18,094 nucleotides of DNA from contig CAZWFN010000130.1 in assembly GCA_964633205.1 (NCBI GenBank), positions 1 through 18,094 on the forward strand, read 5' to 3'. The translations under genes and the position numbers were made by a program. The notes beneath the pieces were generated by a model. The model was not told where the DNA came from. It did no database searches and saw nothing but the letters and a program-made list of their open reading frames with translations. Positions 6,549 to 13,225 of this stretch are shown here, piece by piece; the stretch's first letter is position 1; each line of letters begins with the position of its first letter. Source of the DNA: CAYVQE01 sp964633205. Its GTDB lineage: Bacteria > Myxococcota > B64-G9.

Positions 6549-7496
6549 TCAGACGAACAGCGAGGTGACCGAATCGCGCATGTGAATGCGCCGGATGGCC
6601 TCGCCCAGCAGCGAGGCCACCGACAGTTGCCGAATCTTGTCGCACTTGGCCGCCCGCTCTTGTAAGGGGATGGTATCGGTGACCACCACCTCCTCGATGG
6701 GCGAGTCCTGGATGCGATCGATCGCCGGGCCCGAGAGCACCGGGTGTACACAGTAGACCAAAACCTGGCTGGCGCCGTTTTCCCGCAGGGCGGTGGCCGC
6801 CTGGGTCACGGTGCCGGCGGTGTCCATGATGTCGTCGAGCAGCACCGCCGTCTGGCCCTCGACCGAGCCGATCAGGTTCATCACCTCGCTGTGGTTCGGT
6901 GCCGAACGGCGCTTGTCGATGATGGCCATGGTGGAGCGCAGCCGTTTGGAGTAGGCCCGGGCCCGCTCGGTGCCGCCGGCGTCGGGCGAGACGATGACCG
7001 GCTCGAAGTCGGGCCGATTCTGCATGTCTTGCAGAAACACCGGGGCCGCGTAGAGGTGATCGAAGGGCAGGTTGAAGAAGCCCTGGATCTGGCCCGCGTG
7101 CAGGTCGATCGACACCACCCGGGTGGCGCCGGCGGCGCTGAGCATGTCGGCCACCAGCTTCGAGGTGATCGGGGTGCGCGGGGCCACCTTGCGATCCTGG
7201 CGGGCATAGCCGTAGTACGGGATGACCGCCACGATGTTCTCCGCCGAGGCCCGGCGCAGCGCATCGATGATGATCAGCAGCTCCATCAGGTTGCGGTTGA
7301 CCGGGTAGCAGGTGGGCTGGACGATGAATGTATCGCGCCCGCGGACGTTCTCCCCGATGTCGACGTTGATCTCGCCGTCGGAGAAGGTGCCCACGTGGGC
7401 CTTGCCCAGCTGGGTGTGGAGGTAGCGAGCGATGGCCTCGGCCAGCGGCCGGTTGGCATTGCCGGTGAACAACAGCGGTGGTTCGGTCCGGTACAC
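6549..7496 (-). CDS. prs: Ribose-phosphate pyrophosphokinase (PRPP synthase)
   Basis: A 315-residue class I PRPP synthase, the same length as the E. coli enzyme. It makes PRPP from ribose 5-phosphate and ATP for nucleotide, His and Trp synthesis. Visible motifs are FSDGE (38-42), the ATP loop PYYGYARQDRK (93-103), His133 in DLHAGQIQGFF, the signature VSPDAGGTERARAYSKRL (169-186), catalytic DKRR (194-197), and the PRPP-binding loop VLLDDIMDTAGT (218-229). The start is GTG at 7496 with GGAGG six bases upstream; a nearby ATG at 7500 is in the wrong frame. The gene is 52 bases behind spoVG. Confidence 0.97.
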   Translation of the reverse strand: MYRTEPPLLFTGNANRPLAEAIARYLHTQLGKAHVGTFSDGEINVDIGENVRGRDTFIVQPTCYPVNRNLMELLIIIDALRRASAENIVAVIPYYGYARQDRKVAPRTPITSKLVADMLSAAGATRVVSIDLHAGQIQGFFNLPFDHLYAAPVFLQDMQNRPDFEPVIVSPDAGGTERARAYSKRLRSTMAIIDKRRSAPNHSEVMNLIGSVEGQTAVLLDDIMDTAGTVTQAATALRENGASQVLVYCVHPVLSGPAIDRIQDSPIEEVVVTDTIPLQERAAKCDKIRQLSVASLLGEAIRRIHMRDSVTSLFV

Positions 7497-7548
7497 GCAT
7501 GTCCTCCGGTGAGTCCGGCCCCGCGCGGGGGCGCAGTCGACGTCGGGC

Positions 7549-7950
7549 TCAGCTCTGCTCCGTCTCTTCCGGTTCGTCCGTCTCTTTGGATTCGTCCGTC
7601 TGCCCGGGCGCGGCCTGCCCGGCTGCCGCTTCCTGCTGTTGCAGCGCCTCGTGCGACAGCTTGCGGTCGCCCACCTCGGGCGGCGGGGAGCCGGTGCGCT
7701 CGAGCTCGCGCCGGTACTCGGCCAACACCCGGCTCTCGATCATCTCCCGGGTGTCGGTGTTGAGCGGGTGGGCGGTGTCCTTGAACGTGCCGTCCTTGCG
7801 CTTCTTGCTCGGCATGGCCACGAACAGGCCGTTGTTGCCCTGGATGACCTTGAGGTCACGCACCACGAAGCACTGGTCGAAGGTGATGGTGGCGTAGGCC
7901 TTGAGCTTGTCTTCGTTGACAGGAAACACTCGGACCTCTGTGATCTCCAT
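7549..7950 (-). CDS. spoVG: SpoVG family RNA/DNA-binding regulator
   Basis: A 133-residue protein. Residues 1-85 are a canonical SpoVG domain: MEITEVRVFPVNEDKLKAYA at the start, FVVRDLKVIQGNNGLFVAMP (28-47), then DGTFKDTAHPLNTDTREMIE. SpoVG proteins are small site-specific nucleic-acid-binding regulators first named in Bacillus sporulation and also present in spirochaetes and deltaproteobacteria. Residues 86-133 are an extra Gln/Ala and then acidic tail (TDESKETDEPEETEQS), longer than the Bacillus protein. The ATG has AAGGAGG six bases upstream. Its position between ispE and prs is that of spoVG in Firmicutes, so the name is supported by synteny. Confidence 0.95.
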   Translation of the reverse strand: MEITEVRVFPVNEDKLKAYATITFDQCFVVRDLKVIQGNNGLFVAMPSKKRKDGTFKDTAHPLNTDTREMIESRVLAEYRRELERTGSPPPEVGDRKLSHEALQQQEAAAGQAAPGQTDESKETDEPEETEQS

Positions 7951-7963
7951 GGTGGACCTCCTT

Positions 7964-7978
7964 CGCCCCCCGGGGGCG
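7964..7978. repeat. Short perfect GC palindrome between ispE and spoVG
   Basis: Arms CGCCCCC (7964-7970) and GGGGGCG (7972-7978) flank a single C, immediately before the spoVG ribosome-binding site. It is too tight for a full hairpin loop, but the outer bases could pair. It may be a stability element or chance in a GC-rich gap. Confidence 0.3.
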
Positions 7979-7997
7979 CTGGCGAGACACTTGCTGC

Positions 7998-8876
7998 TCA
8001 GCACGAGCTGCTGCTGCTGTATCCCTGGTTGATGGCCCTCAACACGAGGTACGTCCAACCCATTCGCTCATTCAACCGCCGAACGGCGGCGCGCGCGGCC
8101 CGCTCGTCGGGGAAGACCCCGTATACGCTGGGCCCGCTGCCGCTCATCAGGCACCCTGCCGCTCCGGATCGTTCCAACTCCCGTCTTACCCGGCCGATCT
8201 CCGGGTGTATGCGCTCGGCCACCGGCTGCAGGTCGTTGACCAGGCCGGCGGCCAGATCGGCGAAACCCCACTGCTGGGGGGTTCCGTGCCTATCACCGTC
8301 GGATGGGATTGTCAATGGATACTTGAGGCCTTGGAAGACATCGCGGGTCGCCAGCCCGAACGGGGCACAGGCCAGCAGCAGCCAGAACGGCGGCAAAGCG
8401 GCAAGCGGCTGCAGGCGTTCGCCGATGCCCCGGGCCAGCTGGGGACCGGCGCGCAGGAAAAACGGCACATCGGCCCCCAGGCCGGTGGCCAGGGCGTCCA
8501 GCTCTTCGGGGGAGAGCTTAGCCTTTCCAATGGCTTGCATCCCGCGCAGGCAGGCCGCGGCGTCGGACGAGCCCCCGCCCAGGCCGGCCGCCAGCGGGAT
8601 CGCCTTGTGCAGCGTCAGCCGCAGCCCGAATCGCTGCCGGCTGCGCTCGAGCCAGGCCCGGGCCGCCCGCTGGGCCAGGTTGGCCGGGCCCTCGAGCTGC
8701 GGCCGGCCCGGGCAGCGGATCTCGATGCCGGCCGGCCGGCGCTCGATCAGTAGCCGGTCCCACAGGTCGATGGGCACCATGATGGACTCGAGCTCGTGGT
8801 AGCCGTCGGGGCGCCGGCCGAGCACCCGCAGCGTCAGGTTGATCTTGGCCGGCGTCTCGAGCGCGATGCGGTCCAT
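7998..8876 (-). CDS. ispE: 4-diphosphocytidyl-2-C-methyl-D-erythritol kinase
   Basis: A 292-residue GHMP kinase of the MEP isoprenoid pathway, phosphorylating CDP-methylerythritol. Motif 1 is PAKINLTLRVLGRRPDGYHE (9-28, Lys11), motif 2 is the ATP-binding loop PLAAGLGGGSSDAA (94-107), catalytic Asp136 is in GADVPFFL, and motif 3 is CLMSGSGPSVYGVF. The C-terminus ends in a Ser run. The ATG at 8876 gives the normal short N-terminus; the open frame extends upstream only into the divergent intergenic region. No ribosome-binding site precedes it, and the predicted promoter would start the mRNA within about 1-3 bases of the ATG. It is the first gene of the ten-gene minus-strand cluster. Confidence 0.95.
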   Translation of the reverse strand: MDRIALETPAKINLTLRVLGRRPDGYHELESIMVPIDLWDRLLIERRPAGIEIRCPGRPQLEGPANLAQRAARAWLERSRQRFGLRLTLHKAIPLAAGLGGGSSDAAACLRGMQAIGKAKLSPEELDALATGLGADVPFFLRAGPQLARGIGERLQPLAALPPFWLLLACAPFGLATRDVFQGLKYPLTIPSDGDRHGTPQQWGFADLAAGLVNDLQPVAERIHPEIGRVRRELERSGAAGCLMSGSGPSVYGVFPDERAARAAVRRLNERMGWTYLVLRAINQGYSSSSSC

Positions 8877-8884
8877 GGTCTGGA

Positions 8885-8913
8885 ATTGTGCGCCATTTGC
8901 AGCCGGTTGCCAA
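8885..8913 (-). promoter_or_regulatory. Probable sigma-70 promoter of the ispE-dnaB cluster
   Basis: On the minus strand, TTGGCA (8913-8908; 5 of 6 to consensus) and CACAAT (8890-8885; 4 of 6) are separated by exactly 17 bases. The expected start of transcription, near 8878, almost coincides with the ispE ATG at 8876, implying a leaderless or near-leaderless message. Its -35 box overlaps that of the weaker divergent promoter. Confidence 0.55.
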
Positions 8914-8935
8914 GCGCTGCGGCCCGTGGCACCAT
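8907..8935 (+). promoter_or_regulatory. Possible divergent promoter for the lipoprotein gene at 8983
   Basis: TTGCCA (8907-8912, 5 of 6) and CACCAT (8930-8935, only 3 of 6) with a 17-base spacer. The -35 box overlaps the minus-strand -35 box almost completely, so the two could not be occupied at once. The -10 box is weak, so this call is tentative. Confidence 0.35.
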
Positions 8936-8982
8936 GGGCTCCGGCGCGCGGCGGGTGGCCCGCCGCCGCAGCGGAGGTCGAC

Positions 8983-9573
8983 ATGCAGATGCGCTTGGGC
9001 CCGGCCTTGCTGGCCGCCGCCATCGCGGCCGGCGGCTGGCTGGGCGTCGCCTGCGAGCAGCCGCCGCCGGCCGGCCCGGTGGCGACCTATCGGGCTTTCT
9101 ACCAGGCGGTGGCCCGGAAGCAGCCCGATCGCTGGGTGGCGCTGCTGACCCCGGAGGCGCGGGCGGCCTTCGTCCACGCCGGCCGCCGGCTGGCCGCGGC
9201 CGCCGAGCACGAGGGCGACCCACTCGACTTCTTCATGCAGCACGCCTCGCAGGCGGTGGTGGTGCAGCCGCTGCGGCAGGTGGAGGTGGTCGAGCGCGGC
9301 GGCGACCGCGCCCGGCTGCGGGTGGTGGCCGGTGAGTGCGCCGGCGAGCAGCCGATCGATGGCGGCAAGTGCTCGGTCTCCGAGGTGCCGCTGCGGCGGA
9401 TCGACGGCGCCTGGCGCATCGCGGTCGAGCTGCCGGACGGGCTGGCCGCCCCGGGCGCGCAGCGGCCGCCGCAGCCGGCTGCGCCGGGGGCGACCGCAGA
9501 GCCGGCCGAAGCGGAAGAACCGGCCGCGGCCGCCGGACGGGATCAGCAGCGATCAGCGGGTGTCGAAGACTGA
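8983..9573 (+). CDS. Small lipoprotein of unknown function
   Basis: A 196-residue protein I do not recognise. It has a signal peptide with a short basic start (MQMRLGP), an Ala-rich hydrophobic stretch and a lipobox-like GVAC, so Cys24 is the likely acylated residue; the box is slightly off consensus. Residues 32-150 look like a small alpha+beta domain starting YRAFYQAVARKQPDRWVALLTPEARAAF, reminiscent of NTF2-like or DUF4878-type lipoproteins, followed by two strands with REVEVVERGGDRARLRVV-like alternation and ending with IDGAWRIAVELPDG. The last 40 residues are a Pro/Ala/Glu-rich tail. The ATG at 8983 has GGAGG five bases upstream; earlier in-frame starts fall in the intergenic region. It is transcribed divergently from ispE. 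Confidence 0.8.
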   Translation: MQMRLGPALLAAAIAAGGWLGVACEQPPPAGPVATYRAFYQAVARKQPDRWVALLTPEARAAFVHAGRRLAAAAEHEGDPLDFFMQHASQAVVVQPLRQVEVVERGGDRARLRVVAGECAGEQPIDGGKCSVSEVPLRRIDGAWRIAVELPDGLAAPGAQRPPQPAAPGATAEPAEAEEPAAAAGRDQQRSAGVED

Positions 9574-9730
9574 ACCCGCCCCTACGGTAGGAATGTCAGT
9601 CAGCGAAAGGGATACGTCATTTTGGATTTGTCGACACCTTCTACATCAGGAGGCGAGAGACCTGTCCGGATGAATAATGACGGCGACAACGCATCCGGGC
9701 GCTGGAACGCGCGAGCGGGAGGATGGTTCG

Positions 9731-11317
9731 ATGCCGAATGACAACGGGCCGAGAAGCGGGGCGCGGGCCGGCCGCTGGGTCGCGGTGGCCGCCGCCACCC
9801 TGATGGCGGGCTGCGCCACCGGCGGTGGCCAGGCCGCGCGAGACGAGAGCGCCGGGGCCGAGCAGGCGGCCGTCCAAGCGACCCCGTCCCAGCCGGCGCG
9901 GCCGGCGGCGCCGGCGCAGGGCCCGGCAGTGCGGGTGCGCTACTCGGTGATGGCCGAGGTGCTGCATGTGGCCGAGGGGGTGAGCAGCTGGCGGCGCGAC
10001 ATGCCGCGCACCCTGTTTCAGGTGTTCGAGGAGCGCTTCGGGCTCGACCCGCGCGACCGCGAGCTGATCAAGCGCTTCGCCCTGGTGCGCCACGCGCTGT
10101 GGCAGCGCACCCTCGAGCCCGAGCGCGAGGTCAGCTTCGCCGAGCCCTTCGGGCCGCACGGCCTGTTCCCGCGGCCGGCGCCCGACGCCGAGGACCGCTA
10201 CTACCAGGCGGTGCTGGCCGCGCCCGAGCCGGCCGCGCTGCGCCGCGGCATGGCCGGGGTGCTGGAGCCGGCGGACGCCGAGGCGGTGGCCGCGCTGCTG
10301 CAGAAGCTGGCCCCGCGGGTGGGCCGGTTGATCGAGTCCTTCGGCGGCTACCGCAGCCAGGCGGCGGCGCTGGAACGGCTGCTGGCCGAAGGCCGGGTGC
10401 CCGAGCTGCTGGAGCGGCTGAGCCGCTTCTGCGGGGTCGATTCCGAGTCGCTGACCTTCCGGGTGCACCCGGTCTGGATGCCGGCCGGCCAGCCGGTGCG
10501 GGCGCGGGCCCACGGCGATACCATTCTGTTGGAGCTGCCGGCCGGCACCGATCCGGGCCCGGCCGCGGTGGGCGCGGTGGTGGGAGCGGTGCTGATGCGG
10601 CTGCTGGCCCGGGTGGAGCCGAGCACCCAGGTGCTGGTCAGCAACCGCTTCGTGGAGAAGGCCGGCCACCCCGGCCGGGGCTTGCGCCTGCTCGGGGCCC
10701 TGCGCGACGCCGCCGGCATCGGGCTGGCCGCGCCGCTGGTGGCCGACGGCCCGGCGGCGGTGCCGGCCTGGCCGGGCGATGCCGGCCGCAAGCGGATCGC
10801 CGAGGCGGTCACCCGGCTGCTGCGCGACTGGCTGGCCAAGGGCCGCCGCATCGACGGTGTGTTCGCGCTGCGCGCGGCCGAGGCCCAGTTGGCGGCGGTG
10901 CCGGCGCGGCCGGCCGATTACGTCGACGGCTGCATGCTGATCGCCCGCCAGGCGGCCCTGAACGCGTTCAAGCGCAAGGTCACCCGCTGGCTGGTGTGGA
11001 ACTTCCCGCCCACCAAGAAGTACAACTACCCCTACAAGCTCGACTACTCGCCGGGCCGCTCGGTGCTGATGGTGCTGATCCCCAAGGACCTGCCGCTGCT
11101 GCAGCAGCGCTTCGCCGGCAAGGCCGGCATCCAGGCCGGCCTGGGCCGGGCCCTGGAACTGCTCGAAGACGCCCCCGGGGTGGTGCTGGCCCTGCCGCGC
11201 CGGGCGCGCGGCTACGTGTTCATCACCGCGGCCAAAGGACCCGAGGCCATGCAGAAGGTGGCCGCCGCGTTCTTCGAGTTGGAGCGCATCCCGGACGAGC
11301 CGGTGCTGATCGAGTAG
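9731..11317 (+). CDS. Lipoprotein of unknown function, possibly an inactive zincin-like protein
   Basis: A 528-residue exported lipoprotein: basic N-terminus, hydrophobic segment and MAGC with Cys28 as likely lipid anchor, then a Pro/Ala/Gln linker to about residue 66. I cannot name the family. Residues 68-330 are mainly helical; the helix at 277-294 (PAAVGAVVGAVLMRLLARV) sits where a metallopeptidase of similar layout would carry HExxH, but here reads GAVLM. A conserved-looking basic/aromatic block spans 402-445 (LIARQAALNAFKRKVTRWLV, then NFPPTKKYNYPYKLDYSPG). The C-terminus (482-528) looks like a small alpha/beta unit. The ATG at 9731 has GGGAGG eight bases upstream; an in-frame ATG at 9677 lacks one. 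Strong third-position G/C bias supports this frame over its shadows. Confidence 0.8.
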   Translation: MPNDNGPRSGARAGRWVAVAAATLMAGCATGGGQAARDESAGAEQAAVQATPSQPARPAAPAQGPAVRVRYSVMAEVLHVAEGVSSWRRDMPRTLFQVFEERFGLDPRDRELIKRFALVRHALWQRTLEPEREVSFAEPFGPHGLFPRPAPDAEDRYYQAVLAAPEPAALRRGMAGVLEPADAEAVAALLQKLAPRVGRLIESFGGYRSQAAALERLLAEGRVPELLERLSRFCGVDSESLTFRVHPVWMPAGQPVRARAHGDTILLELPAGTDPGPAAVGAVVGAVLMRLLARVEPSTQVLVSNRFVEKAGHPGRGLRLLGALRDAAGIGLAAPLVADGPAAVPAWPGDAGRKRIAEAVTRLLRDWLAKGRRIDGVFALRAAEAQLAAVPARPADYVDGCMLIARQAALNAFKRKVTRWLVWNFPPTKKYNYPYKLDYSPGRSVLMVLIPKDLPLLQQRFAGKAGIQAGLGRALELLEDAPGVVLALPRRARGYVFITAAKGPEAMQKVAAAFFELERIPDEPVLIE

Positions 11318-11332
11318 CTTCCGCGTTCACGT

Positions 11333-11362
11333 TTGGGATAAACTGGATGGGTGGGCTATGCT
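11333..11362 (+). promoter_or_regulatory. Probable promoter of the lipase gene
   Basis: TTGGGA (11333-11338) and TATGCT (11357-11362), each 4 of 6 to the sigma-70 consensus, with an 18-base spacer, in the less GC-rich gap before the lipase. The predicted transcript would begin within the adjoining inverted repeat. Confidence 0.4.
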
Positions 11363-11364
11363 GA

Positions 11365-11386
11365 GCCGGATCAGGTGCGATCCGGC
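11365..11386. promoter_or_regulatory. Inverted repeat at the lipase transcription start
   Basis: Perfect 8-base arms GCCGGATC (11365-11372) and GATCCGGC (11379-11386) flank AGGTGC. It begins two bases after the predicted -10 box and ends 20 bases before the lipase ATG. It could be an operator covering the start site or, if transcribed, a 5' hairpin. There is no T run, so it is not a typical terminator for the upstream gene. Confidence 0.5.
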
Positions 11387-11406
11387 GTGAGGGGTGTGAA
11401 CTGTCG

Positions 11407-12852
11407 ATGGTTGCGAACCGTTGCCGGACGGCTGGAGCGCGGCGCTTGCGGGGCGGCTGCTGCGTCCTGCTGGCCGCGGTCTGGCTGGCCGCTTGCGGCG
11501 ATGCCTCGTTGAGCCCGGCCGACGGCGGCGGCGACGGGCGGCCGGCGGCCGACGGCGACGGCGACGCTGGGACGGAGGCCGGCGCTGCCGCGGCCGACGG
11601 CGACGGCGACGCTGGGACGGAGGCCGGCGATGCCGCGGCCGACGGCGGCGACGCCGCGGCCGATGCCGGGCTGTGGCAGCCCTGCGCCGGCCTGCCGCCG
11701 GCGACCGAGGAGCGCGGCCGGCTGGTCCAGGGCGACGAGCTGGCCGGCAACGCGCTGGCGGCCTGCCGCCGGCACCGCTACTGGGTGGTGGCCGCGGCCG
11801 GCGAGCTGCTGCAGATCGCGCTGCGCAGCCACGCCCCGCTGGGCCGGGTCGAGGTGGCGTTGGGCTGGCCCGACGCCGGCGCCGAATCGCCGATGCTGCG
11901 GACGCTGAGCGCGGCCCCCGGCGAGGGCATCCGCCGGCTGCGCTTCGCCGCGCCGCGCTCGGGCGAGCTGGCGCTGTGGGTGCGGGCGGCCGACATCGAG
12001 GCCGCCGGCGACTACGACCTGGCGTTGCGCTGCACCGAGCTCTGCGATCACCGCAGCACCCGCTTTCCCATCGTGCTGGTCCACGGCTGGACCGGCTGGG
12101 ACGAGGTCGAGTCCTACACCTACTTCTACCGGGTGCCCGAGCACCTGCGCCAGCACGGCTACGGGGTGTTCGTGGCCGGGCTGGATCCCTACAACTCGGT
12201 GCGCGTCCGCTCCGGCCAGCTGGCCGAGCAGCTGGGGGCCTACATGGGCTCGGCCCACGCCCGCCGGGTCAACATCATCGCCCACTCCCAGGGCGGGCTG
12301 GACGCGCGCCGGGTCATCAGCAGCCTGGGCTTCGGCGACCGGGTGGCCAGCTTGACCACCATCTCCACGCCCCACCGCGGCACCCCGATCGCCGATCTGG
12401 GCCTGGGGCTGCTGCCGGGCTTCGCCGAGGACGCGCTGGCCTGGTTTCTGGAGTGGCTGGGCGCCACCGCGGTGGGCAGCGAGTCGGACGCCATCGCCTC
12501 GTTCGAGAGCCTGACCACCGGCTACGTGCAGGACGAGTTCAACCCGGCCAACCCGGACGCCCCCGGGGTGCGCTACATCTCCTACGCCGGCAAGACCTGT
12601 CCCTTCGGCCTGACCTGCGGCGACGTCTGCGACATCGAGATCCGCTGGGCCTACTACGTGCTGCTGGCCGTAGCCGGGGCCAACGACGGCATCGTGCCGG
12701 TGGACTCGGCCAAATGGGGCGACTACCGCGGCACCCTCCCGGCCGATCACTTCGACGAGATCGGCCAGCTGCTCGGCGTCACCGGGCCCAACTTCGACCA
12801 CCGGGCGTTCTATCTGGAGCTGGCCCGCGACCTGGCCGATTCGGGCTTGTGA
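11407..12852 (+). CDS. Secreted triacylglycerol lipase lipoprotein (Pseudomonas family I-like)
   Basis: A 481-residue exported lipase. Residues 1-30 form a signal peptide with lipobox LAAC (Cys30). Residues 31-88 are an Ala/Asp/Gly linker with a 15-residue tandem repeat. Residues 104-210 look like a beta-sandwich of the PPC type (GDELAGN to DYDLALRC). The alpha/beta hydrolase domain follows: oxyanion-hole PIVLVHGWTGW (221-231), nucleophile Ser294 in AHSQGG, acid Asp427 in GANDGIVPVDSAKWG, and His448 in ADHFDEIGQ. The last two match the Asp and His blocks of Pseudomonas and Burkholderia lipases, including the neighbouring calcium-site region. Those enzymes need a Lif foldase; none is visible here. 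The ATG has only a distant AGGGG. A promoter and an inverted repeat lie just upstream. Confidence 0.9.
   Translation: MVANRCRTAGARRLRGGCCVLLAAVWLAACGDASLSPADGGGDGRPAADGDGDAGTEAGAAAADGDGDAGTEAGDAAADGGDAAADAGLWQPCAGLPPATEERGRLVQGDELAGNALAACRRHRYWVVAAAGELLQIALRSHAPLGRVEVALGWPDAGAESPMLRTLSAAPGEGIRRLRFAAPRSGELALWVRAADIEAAGDYDLALRCTELCDHRSTRFPIVLVHGWTGWDEVESYTYFYRVPEHLRQHGYGVFVAGLDPYNSVRVRSGQLAEQLGAYMGSAHARRVNIIAHSQGGLDARRVISSLGFGDRVASLTTISTPHRGTPIADLGLGLLPGFAEDALAWFLEWLGATAVGSESDAIASFESLTTGYVQDEFNPANPDAPGVRYISYAGKTCPFGLTCGDVCDIEIRWAYYVLLAVAGANDGIVPVDSAKWGDYRGTLPADHFDEIGQLLGVTGPNFDHRAFYLELARDLADSGL
11548..11637 (+). repeat. 45-base in-frame tandem repeat in the lipase linker
   Basis: Two 45-base units (11548-11592 and 11593-11637) differ at a single base (C versus A), and a degenerate third begins at 11638. 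Each encodes ADGDGDAGTEAG plus three residues. The near identity at synonymous sites indicates recent duplication, and unit gain or loss would keep the frame. Confidence 0.9.
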
Positions 12853-12876
12853 GCTGAGCACCACCCCCATCCCCAC

Positions 12877-12897
12877 CTTCCCCCTGGAAGGGGGAAG
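12877..12897. terminator. Hairpin between convergent lipase and small Cys/His gene
   Basis: Arms CTTCCCCC (12877-12884) and GGGGGAAG (12890-12897) flank TGGAA, giving an 8-bp stem with a 5-base loop. It lies 24 bases after the lipase stop and 22 bases beyond the stop of the convergent minus-strand gene, a typical site for a bidirectional terminator. A T run is lacking on both sides. Confidence 0.55.
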
Positions 12898-12919
12898 CGC
12901 CTAGGGCATCAGCAAGCGC

Positions 12920-13159
12920 CTAGATCTCGACCGGCTCGCACAGGGCGGTCTTCTTGTTGGCCGCCCGGCCGCAGATGTGGCACAGGTACTTGGCGTCCTT
13001 GGAGGCCCGGGCCACCTTGGCCATCTGGCGCTTGGCCACCAGCTCGCACAGGTGGTTGCCGTGGTTGGTGTGCTTCTCGAACAGCTTGTGCTCGGGCACC
13101 ACGTTCTTCTTGGTGGACTTCTTGACGGCCTTCTTCTTGGCGGGCTTCTTCTTGGCCAT
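12920..13159 (-). CDS. Small Lys-rich Cys/His (probable zinc-binding) protein
   Basis: A 79-residue protein of no family I can name. The first 19 residues are almost all Lys, Ala and Ser (MAKKKPAKKKAVKKSTKK), like basic nucleic-acid-binding tails. The body holds HTNHGNHLC (30-38), then CHIC (60-63) and Cys74, so one zinc could be bound by Cys38 or a His, Cys60, Cys63 and Cys74. The ATG has GGGAGG at a suitable distance. It is 62 bases behind the aminopeptidase on the same strand and has a likely promoter of its own. Binding to DNA or RNA is a guess from composition. Confidence 0.8.
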   Translation of the reverse strand: MAKKKPAKKKAVKKSTKKNVVPEHKLFEKHTNHGNHLCELVAKRQMAKVARASKDAKYLCHICGRAANKKTALCEPVEI

Positions 13160-13195
13160 TCCATCCTCCCTGTCTTCGCGATGAACGATAGTCCC

Positions 13196-13225
13196 GTCTT
13201 AGCGTCCCATCGCCGAGCCTGTCAA
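13196..13225 (-). promoter_or_regulatory. Probable promoter of the small Cys/His gene
   Basis: A perfect TTGACA (13225-13220) lies across the aminopeptidase stop codon and is followed after 18 bases by TAAGAC (13201-13196, 3 of 6). The predicted message would have a leader of about 30 bases. Confidence 0.4.

Noticed and set aside
7951..7997. Possible tRNA gene between ispE and spoVG, where some genomes carry one near ispE/prs
   Set aside because: The gap is only 47 bases and no cloverleaf or TTCGA-type T-loop is present.
9593..9673. 26-codon ORF in the gap between the two lipoproteins
   Set aside because: The AGG lies only two bases before the ATG, there is no similarity I recognise, and it is not evidently conserved; the gap is simply less GC-rich.
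9641..10669. 342-codon minus-strand frame over the large lipoprotein
   Set aside because: His/Gln/Gly/Arg-rich antisense translation without motifs or ribosome-binding site.
11371..12876. 501-codon open frame on the minus strand opposite the lipase
   Set aside because: It is an antisense shadow: composition is Gly/Ala/Val/Gln/His-rich with no family motifs, while the plus frame has a lipobox and full catalytic triad.
12895..12923. 10-base direct repeat AAGCGCCTAG, two copies 19 bases apart
   Set aside because: Too short and isolated to call an attachment site or a transposon footprint; the second copy spans the stop codon of the small gene.
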